The notes under the pieces are model-generated. The model had not been told where the DNA came from. It was given only the letters and a program-made list of their open reading frames with translations, and did no database searches. From positions 33,147,645 through 33,211,644 of the forward strand of contig CM019707.1 in the NCBI GenBank assembly GCA_009760885.1: a stretch of DNA of 64,000 nucleotides. Reading direction: 5' to 3'. The stretch is from Achatina immaculata (taxonomy: Eukaryota > Mollusca > Gastropoda > Stylommatophora > Achatinidae). The translations under genes were made by a program, and so were the position numbers. This document shows positions 23,746 to 33,727 of the stretch, piece after piece; the stretch's first letter is position 1; each line of letters starts with the position of its first letter.

Positions 23746-24114
23746 CTTCCTTTCATGGCAACATCACTCAGTTGCAAAAGATGTCTGAGGCATGTTGCTG
23801 TTTCGGTTTCTTGGTATATTTCCAGAAGATAGTTTACCATTGCTTTCCTTCCGGGCAATGACTGTACTAGTCAGTGATCGTAGCCATTGTCCCTACATTG
23901 AGATCATCTGCCTACCATCATAGAATGGTGACCATAACCAACATTATCTGTCGGCTGCTTTCCCATTCCATCCACCACCTGCTCCCATGGCTTCACGTCA
24001 CCCTGATAAGGGGGCTATACGGGTATTCCACCTTGCCCAAGAGTGTAGGCTAACGGAGGTAAAGAGGCGTCTTACTTCTCCTTTCATAGGGGATACCCCA
24101 CCCCGCCAACCACA
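23746..24114. other. Possible dispersed-element fragment
   Basis: Sequence of higher GC than its surroundings, with CACCTGCTCCCATGGCTTCA and GATAAGGGGGCTATACGGG. It abuts the LINE F1 tail directly and may be a piece of another element, but I cannot assign it. Confidence 0.3.
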
Positions 24115-24348
24115 CATTAAACGTCATGATAATTTAGAGAGGACAGTCTTGGAAGGATACATAATTTGAAAAAGAAATAGAGGAAGACCAAGGCGAAGAT
24201 GGCTGCAAGTCATCGTTGATGGTCTGCGAATGGACGCATCAGTAGCAGGGCATCTTGATTACAATCGAGAGGCCTACAGGAGATCTGTTATGGAGGCAAA
24301 GTTCTGCAAATGACATGCAAATGACTGACTAATCGACTGACTGACTGG
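24115..24348 (+). pseudogene. LINE F1 3' end (copy 5)
   Basis: Reads IKRHDNLERTVLEGYII, stop, KKKXRGRPRRRWLQVIVDGL, RMDASVAGHLDYNREAYRRS and VMEAKFCK, with a GACTGACT tail. One early nonsense codon (ATTTGA for the GGG of other copies) and another before the tail inactivate it. Confidence 0.85.
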
Positions 24349-24469
24349 TGTGTTAGGTACACGCGACATATTTTTCCCATGAACTGGAAGGCTTGAAGAA
24401 ATGGTGAAAGAGCGAACCACAAAGAGACCGACTGGGTGAGAAAGCCGTGTGATCTGAGGGGGAATCGAG

Positions 24470-24712
24470 GGTTAAAACTGAAGAGAGTTCCACAGCTAAC
24501 ACTTGCCTGCTACAAAACTGAAGAGAGTTCCACAGCTAACACTTGCCTGCTACAAAACTGAAGAGAGTTCCACAGCTAACACTTGCCTGCTACAAAACTG
24601 AAGAGAGTTCCACAGCTAACACTTGCCTGCTACAAAACTGAAGAGAGTTCCACAGCTAACACTTGCCTGCTACAAAACTGAAGAGAGTTCCACAGCTAAC
24701 ACTTTCTGCTAC
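24470..24712. repeat. 40-bp satellite (GAGTTCCACAGCTAACACTT type)
   Basis: Six copies of GAGTTCCACAGCTAACACTT plus GCCTGCTACAAAACTGAAGA, almost identical. The last copy is shortened (ACACTTTCTGC). The left breakpoint of the 1.82-kb duplication lies inside this array. Confidence 0.93.
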
Positions 24713-24762
24713 AAAATTTGTCTTCAAAGAAGAAATGGGGATAAAAACGCTGTCCTATTAGC

Positions 24763-25090
24763 CAGTCAGTGACCTATAGCTGATTTACTAACATCAGGGT
24801 TAGCGAACCATAACTGATCAAGACCCTGTTCCACCCCTAATAGCAGGCTTAGTCTGGCAAACGGGGCAGAGATCGCCATAGTAATAGTGGTGGAGTCTGT
24901 TAAAGAAGCATTACACACCGCCTGCTTTTTGGCTGTACACAAGGACTGAAAAAATAGCTGCCATAACTGGCTCTAACGCCGATACCATGCCGTACTTCAA
25001 CACCTCCACAGCATCGGCTGCAAAGAAAACCAGTTCGCAGTTACACCGAGATAGCACAATACAAGACAAGACAAGTCAAAGAAGAAATTT
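24763..25090 (+). mobile_element. tRNA-derived SINE (duplicated copy 1)
   Basis: An uninterrupted copy of the SINE at 9637-10210. An A-box-like TAGCTGATTTA (24777-24787) and a B box GATCAAGAC (24816-24824) are at the same spacing. The 3' part runs through CAGCATCGGCTGCAAAG and TTCGCAGTT to an AGACAAGTCAAAGAAGAAA tail. The GAA-rich tail resembles that of the I-like LINE at 30660, which could be its partner (inference). Confidence 0.68.
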
Positions 25091-26030
25091 ACAGTCAGTG
25101 ATATATCGCAGGAAATTACTACATATTTAACCTACTTTAACCCAGATCGATAAACTTCACCAACTCGCCGAACACTGTAGAGAGAAAACGAAGACCTGTG
25201 TTATATGCTACACCATTCTCTCCTTCTTCTGTTCGCTATCTCTACACGTCCATGTTGTGGTAGTAACGTTGCCTCTGTCGTCTCAATAAAAAACTCATTC
25301 TTCCACTCCTGATATATGCCAAGCTGGAGTAACCTTGCTAACCCTACAGTGCTATCGTTAGTACTTTACGATCTCTGGCAAATTAGCTTCTCCTGGATAG
25401 TGTTTCTCAAGATATCGTCAAAGGTTTCACGTAGAAGATAACATTTTTTTAGACTTCCCTATAATGAATGACGTTATCTCCGGTAAATCTATTTATGGAC
25501 TCCACAAACATGTTTATGATGAAGATTAACTTTATTTTCAGAGAAGCAGAATTTATGAAATACTATATTCTCTCTTTCTCTTGTTGAGATAAAAGAAAAA
25601 CGAAGTGAAACTAAACTATTGATATTCGCAAATCCTTCGTGTAACCAGGAAAAATAATTCCAACTCTCCTCCCCCCCCTCCAACTTTTTTTCTTTCTTTG
25701 CTTGACATGGAGATTTGTAATAGTTTCTCAGTTGCTGGAAAATGAAGAAATGTATTCCCTCCTTTCTTTTTTCTCTCTTCTTTAATTCCTTCAATTTCTA
25801 ATCCTCTTTTCTCTTTCATTTATTTTCTTTTTTGACTTTGCATTTAGTCTTCCATTTCTTTCAGCTCTTGTAAGGTAAAATTTGAAATTTACGCCATAAC
25901 TGCAGTAGTGTTATGTGCACTTGGGTTTGTGCCTACACCAGAAATAGCACTGCAAGGCTTCTCGGATTGTAATTAGTGGAGACTGTCCCCTGTAGTTGTT
26001 GCTTCCATTTTACAAACTCGACATCAGTGC
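25091..26030. other. Unique spacer within the duplication
   Basis: Contains a pyrimidine-rich tract (25660-25860) but no recognised gene. Its twin is 26910-27847. Confidence 0.5.
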
Positions 26031-26268
26031 CTTGTTGTATCACTTAACTGATGTTTATTACTCGGTGTATCACTTAACTGATGTTTATTACCCGGTGTAT
26101 CACTTAACTGATGTTTATTACTCGGTGTATCACTTAACTGATGTTTATTACCCGGTGTATCACTTAACTGATGTTTATTACTCGGTGTATCACTTAACTG
26201 ATGTTTATTACTCGGTGTATCACTTAACTGATGTTTATTACCCTGTGTATCATTTAACTGATGTTTAT
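26031..26268. repeat. 30-bp satellite A (first copy)
   Basis: Eight units of TATCACTTAACTGATGTTTA plus TTACTCGGTG. The 30-bp length gives an open YHLTDVYYSV decapeptide frame. Confidence 0.95.
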
Positions 26269-26481
26269 TACTTGATCTTGATTTTGCTGATGACATAACT
26301 CTTATCAGTAATAATGTGAATTCCATGCAAGAAAAAACAGAAAGCCTGTCTTCACTGGCTAGCAAAATAGGACTTGAAATTAACAAGGACAAAACAAAAA
26401 TAATGAAAATTCCTCTCAATCAAAGTGGAAAAATACACATAGAAGGGACAGATATTGAAGAAGTCAATCAATTTGCATACC
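26269..26481 (+). pseudogene. LINE D fragment cut by the duplication junction
   Basis: Starts at DLDFADDITLI (RT catalytic box) and runs identically to the copy at 28090 up to the QFAYL codons, where it jumps into the 40-bp array sequence. The truncation is caused by the tandem-duplication breakpoint and not by retrotransposition. Confidence 0.9.
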
Positions 26482-26581
26482 TTGCCTGCTACAAAACTGA
26501 AGAGAGTTCCACAGCTAACACTTTCTGCTACAAAATTTGTCTTCAAAGAAGAAATGGGGATAAAAACGCTGTCCTATTAGC

Positions 26582-26909
26582 CAGTCAGTGACCTATAGCT
26601 GATTTACTAACATCAGGGTTAGCGAACCATAACTGATCAAGACCCTGTTCCACCCCTAATAGCAGGCTTAGTCTGGCAAACGGGGCAGAGATCGCCATAG
26701 TAATAGTGGTGGAGTCTGTTAAAGAAGCATTACACACCGCCTGCTTTTTGGCTGTACACAAGGACTGAAAAAATAGCTGCCATAACTGGCTCTAACGCCG
26801 ATACCATGCCGTACTTCAACACCTCCACAGCATCGGCTGCAAAGAAAACCAGTTCGCAGTTACACCGAGATAGCACAATACAAGACAAGACAAGTCAAAG
26901 AAGAAATTT
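26582..26909 (+). mobile_element. tRNA-derived SINE (duplicated copy 2)
   Basis: The second copy of the SINE at 24763-25090, 1819 bp downstream and apparently identical. It arose with the segmental duplication and is not an independent insertion. Confidence 0.68.
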
Positions 26910-27847
26910 ACAGTCAGTGATATATCGCAGGAAATTACTACATATTTAACCTACTTTAACCCAGATCGATAAACTTCACCAACTCGCCGAACACTGTAGA
27001 GAGAAAACGAAGACCTGTGTTATATGCTACACCATTCTCTCCTTCTTCTGTTCGCTATCTCTACACGTCCATGTTGTGGTAGTAACGTTGCCTCTGTCGT
27101 CTCAATAAAAAACTCATTCTTCCACTCCTGATATATGCCAAGCTGGAGTAACCTTGCTAACCCTACAGTGCTATCGTTAGTACTTTACGATCTCTGGCAA
27201 ATTAGCTTCTCCTGGATAGTGTTTCTCAAGATATCGTCAAAGGTTTCACGTAGAAGATAACATTTTTTTTAGACTTCCCTATAATGAATGACGTTATCTC
27301 CGGTAAATCTATTTATGGACTCCACAAACATGTTTATGATGAAGATTAACTTTATTTTCAGAGAAGCAGAATTTATGAAATACTATATTCTCTCTTTCTC
27401 TTGTTGAGATAAAAGAAAAACGAAGTGAAACTAAACTATTGATATTCGCAAATCCTTCGTGTAACCAGGAAAAATAATTCCAACTCTCCCCCCCCCCCAA
27501 CTTTTTTTCTTTCTTTGCTTGACATGGAGATTTGTAATAGTTTCTCAGTTGCTGGAAAATGAAGAAATGTATTCCCTCCTTTCTTTTTTCTCTCTTCTTT
27601 AATTCCTTCAATTTCTAATCCTCTTTTCTCTTTCATTTATTTTCTTTTTTGACTTTGCATTTAGTCTTCCATTTCTTTCAGCTCTTGTAAGGTAAAATTT
27701 GAAATTTACGCCATAACTGCAGTAGTGTTATGTGCACTTGGGTTTGTGCCTACACCAGAAATAGCACTGCAAGGCTTCTCGGATTGTAATTAGTGGAGAC
27801 TGTCCCCTGTAGTTGTTGCTTCCATTTTACAAACTCGACATCAGTGC

Positions 27848-28089
27848 CTTGTTGTATCACTTAACTGATGTTTATTACTCGGTGTATCACTTAACTGATG
27901 TTTATTACCCGGTGTATCACTTAACTGATGTTTATTACTCGGTGTATCACTTAACTGATGTTTATTACCCGGAGTATCACTTAACTCATGTTTATTACTC
28001 GGTGTATCACTTAACTGATGTTTATTACTCGGTGTATCACTTAACTGATGTTTATTACCCTGTGTATCATTTAACTGATGTTTATTACT
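27848..28089. repeat. 30-bp satellite A (second copy, left of LINE)
   Basis: Same array as 26031-26268 with two substitutions (GGAGTATC and ACTCATG). It ends in TTTATTACT, the left target duplication of LINE D. Confidence 0.95.
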
Positions 28090-28904
28090 TGATCTTGATT
28101 TTGCTGATGACATAACTCTTATCAGTAATAATGTGAATTCCATGCAAGAAAAAACAGAAAGCCTGTCTTCACTGGCTAGCAAAATAGGACTTGAAATTAA
28201 CAAGGACAAAACAAAAATAATGAAAATTCCTCTCAATCAAAGTGGAAAAATACACATAGAAGGGACAGATATTGAAGAAGTCAATCAATTTGCATACCTT
28301 GGCAGCTACATAGACCAGGATGGTGACACTAGAAAGGAAGTTAGGATCAGAATTGCAAAAGCAGCATCAATCTTCAAGAATCTTGAGAACATATGGAATT
28401 CAAAAGTTATAAGCACAAAAACCAAGTTAAGACTATTCAATTCAAATATAATATCCACCCTCATTTATGCATGCGAAAGCTGGAAAACAACTAAAGAAAT
28501 AGAAAAGAAATTAGACTCTTTTGAAAACAAATGCCAAAGGAAAATACTCGGCATCAAGTGGAATGAATTCAAGAACAATGCAGAGATAAGACAGATGACT
28601 GAACAACAACCAGTTTCATGGGTGATCAGGAAAAGGAGATGGACATATGTTGGTCACTTGATGAGAAGAAATGATCAGAGAATCCCAAAACAAGCTATCA
28701 AGTGGAACACAACAGGCCGAAGAAAAAGAGGCAGACCGCGTGAAACTCTGAAGAGGACATTATTAAGAGAGGCCAAATTAACAGGCATAAAATCCTTTGA
28801 TGAGGTTGAAAGACTCGCCGAAGACAGGAAAAATTGGCGAACTACTTTGCGAGCCCTATGTGACGTTTAACGGCACGGGAAGGATATAAGATATATAAGA
28901 TAAG
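28090..28904 (+). pseudogene. LINE D: RT catalytic box to 3' end, inserted in satellite A
   Basis: An open frame of about 260 codons (28091-28870) begins exactly at DLDFADDITLI, the conserved F/Y-A-D-D box of LINE reverse transcriptases. It continues through KTKIMKI, EEVNQFAYLGSYID, LIYACESWKTT, KRRWTYVGHLMRRND and GRRKRGRPRET to RALCDV stop. A GGATATAAGATATATAAGATAAG tail-like end follows (28871-28904). ATTACT flanks it at 28084-28089 and 28905-28910, and satellite units continue on both sides. Endonuclease and fingers/palm start are missing through 5' truncation. The uninterrupted frame suggests a fairly recent insertion. Confidence 0.93.
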
Positions 28905-30030
28905 ATTACTCGGTGTATCACTTAACTGATGTTTATTACTCGGTGTATCACTTAACTCATGTTTATTACTCGGTGTATCAATTTAATTAATGTTTATTAC
29001 CCGGTGTATCACTTAACTGATGTTTATTACCCGGTGTATCATTTAATTAATGTTTATTATTCGGTGTATCATTTAATTAATATTTATTACTCGGTGTATC
29101 ATTTAATTATTGTTTATTACTCGGTGTATCATGTAATTAATGTTTATTACTCGGTGTATCATTTAATTAATTTTTATTACTCGGTGTATCATTTAATTAA
29201 CTTTTATTACTAGGTGTATCATTTAATTAACGTTTATTACTCGGTGTATCATTTAATTATTGTTTATTACTCGGTGTATCATTTAATTAATGTTTATTAC
29301 TCGGTGTATTATTTAATTAATGTTTATTACTCAGTGTATCACTTAACTCATGTTTATTACTCGGTGTATCATTTAATTAATGTTTATTACTCGGTGTATC
29401 ATTTAATTAATGTTTATTACTCGGTGTATCATTTAATTAATGTTTATTATTCGGTGTATCACTTAACACATGTTTATTACTCGGTGTATCATTTAACTGA
29501 TGTCTATTACTCGGTGTATCATTTAATTAATGTTTATTACTCGGTGTATCATTTACCTGATGTTTATAACTCGGTGTATCATTTAACTGATGTGTATTAC
29601 TCGGTGTATCACTTAACTGATGTTTACTACTCGGTGTATCACTTAACTGATGTTTATTACTCGGTGTATCACTTAACTGATGTTTATTACTCGGTGTATC
29701 ATTGAATTAATGTTTATTACTCGGTGTATCACTTAACTGATCGTTATTACTCGGTGTATCATTTAATTAATGTTTATTACTCGGTGTATCATTTAACTGA
29801 TGTTTATTACTCGGTGTATCACTTAACTGATGTTTATTACTAGGTGTATCACTTAACTGATGTTTATTACTCGGTGTATCACTTAACTGATGTTTATTAC
29901 TCGGTGTATCACTTAACTGATATTTATTACTCGGTGTATCACTTAACTGGTGTTTATTACTCGGTGAATCACTTAACTGGTGTTTATTACTCGGTGAATC
30001 ACTTAACTGATGTTTATTACTCGGTGTATC
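28905..30030. repeat. 30-bp satellite A (main array)
   Basis: About 37 units continuing after the LINE. Two subtypes are interleaved: CACTTAACTGATG and CATTTAATTAATG. Open frames of up to 163 codons with YYSVYHL repeats result from the unit length. Confidence 0.95.
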
Positions 30031-30223
30031 ATTTTATAAATTCGACATCAGTGCCTCGTTGTATCATTTAATTAATGTTTATTTAAGGTTTATTTAACTG
30101 ATGTTAATTAGACATATTTTTGTTGTCCTAGAATTGACGCTTCAAAAGAGTGGTACTGCAGTGGATCCCACCAGCATGGTATATCTGAAACAGCAGGCAG
30201 ACTAGCGAAAGAAACAAACTGAC

Positions 30224-30274
<51 letters not shown>

Positions 30275-30340
30275 GCATATCGTGTGAGGAGGCCAAAATG
30301 CCGAAAAATCTCAGCTACAAGAACAAAATAGGAGAAAGAG
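30031..30340. other. Spacer with (ACAG)n
   Basis: Contains the end of satellite A degenerating into TTTATTTAAGG and an ACAG tetranucleotide run at 30222-30275. No gene. Confidence 0.7.
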
Positions 30341-30653
30341 AACCCAGACCACTAAAGAAAAGATGTCTACTACCAACTAAACAGAGAAGAGAGTTCATCA
30401 TCATCCTTGGCACAACAGGCTATGATACCATCTGTACAACAAATTCGAGATAGGATCAACTGACGAGTGTCCATGTGCCACCAATAAGATGACAGCAGAC
30501 AACTTACTGCAGAACTGTCCAATATGTAAGTAATATAGAAGGCAGATATGAGCCAGTGACTACATCAGTTCAAAACAAACTGTAATGGGATGTCCAATCC
30601 CTCCAGATGACCTTGAACTGCCTCAAAAGTATATGAGTGGACGCCTGAAGAAG

Positions 30654-30682
<29 letters not shown>
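30341..30682 (+). pseudogene. I-like LINE 3' end with (GAA)n tail (copy 1)
   Basis: Across frameshifts it reads YYQLNREE, STDECPCATNKMTADNLLQN, CPI, GCPIPPDDLELPQKYMSGR and then a (GAA)n tail (30648-30682). The CxC...QNC layout and position match the C-terminal part after RNase H in the minus-strand LINE at 44950-48800 (LNRNEQV, CTCAQVPQTVENILQNC). It is severely truncated. Confidence 0.75.
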
Positions 30683-30684
<2 letters not shown>

Positions 30685-31636
30685 TATCGTAGAAAAAAAA
30701 ACATACAATATTTCAGATTTTTTTTCTGAACTTTAGGTCTTTTTTTTCCGTAAAACTCACACCACAAAAATACAGTGTGAAAGTACATCGGTAATTCCCT
30801 AATCTTCAGCGATGTCACACGGTGCAGAATCTCCACTGTCCGAGCTGCTGTGACCGTTTGGTGCGACCATTTGTCCAAGTATCTCAAACACACAAACTTT
30901 AGGACTTGCCAGACGCGTACGTTGAGTCAGCCCGTCAGCGAGTATTTCACAAAGACTTGTTTACTAAATCTGTCAGTTTGTGGGCTGTATAAATTTATTA
31001 TGAATGCCAGTGCGTGTAGTTTTAACAGAAAAGTCTCTTTCAGCAAAATAAATGTTCGTATAAACATCAAAAACAATTATTTTTCATAATCTAGTGTTTT
31101 GTTATTCATTTTTAAAGTAAATATTCTCAGCATCAAGCTGGTGTAGCGAGAATAATCATTATGAAGTTAAAACGTTTTTTTTTAAAATGTGTTTGTAGAA
31201 CGTTCAAATATTTCAATTAACAGACGGTCGTAATCACACGAAGAGTCGTATATTCATGTCCCTAATCAAAGTTTACAATTAAGAACTTTTTATAAAATAG
31301 TCATTGAAATAAATTGTAGATTTTAAAGTATTTTGAGAAAAATAAATAAGATAAGAGATGTGGTTTGTGTGTTCGGGCCATTGCTGATGAACAGTAACGA
31401 TTTCTGATGGTCATAAATTATCTTAAATGTGAACTAAATGTGTTATAAATAACAGTTTGATTGACAGCCTTGAAGACCTGAGATACCCTGGAACACTGAC
31501 AGCCAGGGCTGACACGGAATGATCCCACACGAGATCATCTTTGAAAGAATAAAACTCACACGAATGGACTTTGTCTAAAACTATAAAAGAAGTTTCAAAG
31601 AACGGCGAACAAACAATCAGCTGACAACTGCAATAA
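30683..31636. other. Spacer upstream of repeat-bearing frame
   Basis: AT-rich, without recognised features. A TATAAAAG motif lies at about 31582-31589, some 55 bp before the frame opens. Twin of 32781-33727. Confidence 0.45.
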
Positions 31637-32419
31637 GTGAGGCTATGCCTGAAGTTAATACTGGAAGCTTTTACCAGGAGCAAGGTTTTGGGGTTCTACA
31701 GGTTTCATTTCTCACAGGTAAAAAGCCGTTCACCGATACGGCCCCATACAGTCTTCAGAATATTGGCTAAAACAATAAAATCCAGAAGAGAAAATGTTGA
31801 AACAAACCCGATTACTTTCAGCATCATCACCTGTGATATAAGCAACACTAAAAACATAAACAGCCACGTCAAAGTGATGACCAGTGTGGAGAATATTGAA
31901 TTTATTGCTGGTTTCCTGAACACAGGTGACTGTAGGAACTTGTATTTGTTTGTTAAGTGGAACTTACCTGCGTCTGGTAGTCACCTGAAGATTGCATGCA
32001 TCAGGAAAGGTGAAGAACGTTTTAACTTAACTGTGTCTGATATTCAGCCGAAGATTGCAGGTGCCAAGAAAGGCGAAGAGTTGTATATCCTCTTGTGTTG
32101 GGGAAACATAAAATTTCTAACGGACATTTTAAGAGCTGAGACACACTCAGAATTCGTGGTAAGAGATAAGACACACTCAGACTTCGTAGTGAGAGATAAG
32201 GCACACTCAGACTTCGTAGTGAGAGATAAGGCACACTCAGACTTCGTGGTGAGAGATAAGGCACACTCAGACTTCGTGGTGAGAGATAAGGCACACTCAG
32301 ACTTCGTGGTGAGAGATGAGACACACTCAGACTTCGTGGTGAGAGCAAAGACACACTCAGACTTCGTGGTGAGAGCAAAGACACACTCAGACTTCGTAGT
32401 GAGAGATGAGACACACTAA
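31637..32419 (+). pseudogene. Truncated copy of the decapeptide-repeat reading frame
   Basis: Identical for about 170 codons to the start of the frame at 33728, then ten decapeptide repeats of the RDKAHSDFVV type, ending at a TAA created where the duplication junction cuts the array (ACACACTAACAC). The unique C-terminal part of the longer frame is absent. If the long frame is a gene, this is a truncated paralogue; if not, both are non-coding. There is no ATG near the left end; the first in-frame ATG is about codon 81. Confidence 0.45.
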
Positions 32420-32430
32420 CACTTCGAAAT

Positions 32431-32780
32431 GATGTCTACTACCAACTAAACAGAGAAGACAGTTCATCATCATCCTTTGGACAACAGGCTATGATACCAT
32501 CTATACAACAAATTCGAGAGTGTCCATGTGCCACCAATAAGATGACAGCAGACATCATACTGCAGAACTGTCCAATATGTAAGTAATATAGAAGGCAGAT
32601 ATGAGCCAGTGAGTACACCAGTTCAAAACAAACTGTATGGGGATGTCCAATCCCTCCAGATGACCTTGAACTGCCTCAAAAGTATATGAGTGGACGTCTG
32701 AAGAAGAAGAAGAAGAAGAAGAAGGGGGAGGAGGAGGAAGGGAAAGAGAAGGAGAAGAAGAAGAAGAAGAAGAAGAAGTT
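32431..32780 (+). pseudogene. I-like LINE 3' end with (GAA)n tail (copy 2)
   Basis: Twin of 30341-30682 with small deletions and an expanded, interrupted purine tail (GAA/GGA runs at 32700-32778). Confidence 0.75.
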
Positions 32781-33727
32781 ATCTTAGAAAAAAAAACATA
32801 CAATATTTCAGATTTGTTTCTGAACTTTAGGTCTATTTTTCCGTAAAACTCACACCACAAAAATACAGTGTGAAAGTACATCGGTAATTCCCTAATCTTC
32901 AGCGATGTCACAAGGTGCAGAATCTCCACTGTCCGAGCTGATGTGACCGTTTGGTGCGACCATTTGTCCAATTATCTCAAACACACAAACTTTAGGACTT
33001 GCCACACGCGACCGTTGAGTCAGCCCGTCAGCTAGTATTTCACAAAGACTTGTTTACTAAATCCGTCAGTTTGTGGGCTGTATAAATTTATTATGAATGC
33101 CAGTGCGTGTAGTTTTAACAGAAAAGTCTCTTTCAGCAAAACAAATGTTCGTATAAACATAAAAAACAATTATTTTTCATAATCTAGTGTTTTGTTATTC
33201 ATTTTTAAAAGTAAATATTCTCAGCATCAAGCTGGTGTAGCGAGAATAATCATTATGAAGTTAAAACGTTTTTTTTTATTTGTTTGTAGAACGTTCAAAT
33301 ATTTCAGTTAACAGACGGTCGTAATCACACGAAGAGTCGTATATTCATGTCCCTAATCAAAGTTTACAATTAAGAACTTTTTATAAAATAGTCATTGAAA
33401 TAAATTGTAGATTTTAAAGTATTTTGAGAAAAATAAATAAGATAAGAGATGTGGTTTGTGTGTTCGGGCCATTGCTGATGAACAGTAACGATTTCTGATG
33501 GTCATAAATTATCTTAAATGTGAACTAAATGTGTTATAAATAACAGTTTGATTGACAGCCTTGAAGACCTGAGATACCCTGGAACACTGACAGCCAGGGC
33601 TGACACGGAATGATCCCACACGAGATCATCTTTGAAAGAATAAAACTCACACGAATGGACTTTGTCTAAAACTATAAAAGAAGTTTCAAAGAACGGCGAA
33701 CAAACAATCAGCTGACAACTGCAATAA

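Larger units (their letters stand above)
24663..28297 (+). repeat. 1.82-kb tandem segmental duplication
   Basis: Positions 24663-26481 and 26482-28297 are nearly identical copies of the same block: end of the 40-bp array, SINE, unique spacer, 30-bp satellite, start of LINE D. The offset is 1819 bp. Visible differences are a few substitutions in the satellite and length changes in a C run (about 25672 against 27487) and a T run. The junction at about 26481 joins LINE sequence to the array through shared CTTG. Confidence 0.9.

Noticed and set aside
23080..23788. Leucine-rich-repeat-like protein (VTSLRLYGL repeats)
   Set aside because: The 27-bp satellite shows a frame switch in the middle of the array; the motif does not match the LRR consensus spacing.
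28959..30071. YYSVYHL decapeptide frames
   Set aside because: These are satellite A read in the frame without stops. Frames end wherever a single unit changes and there is no flanking coding sequence.
32555..32971. Ser/Pro-rich minus-strand frame of 138 codons
   Set aside because: It is created by the complement of the (GAA/GGA)n LINE tail.
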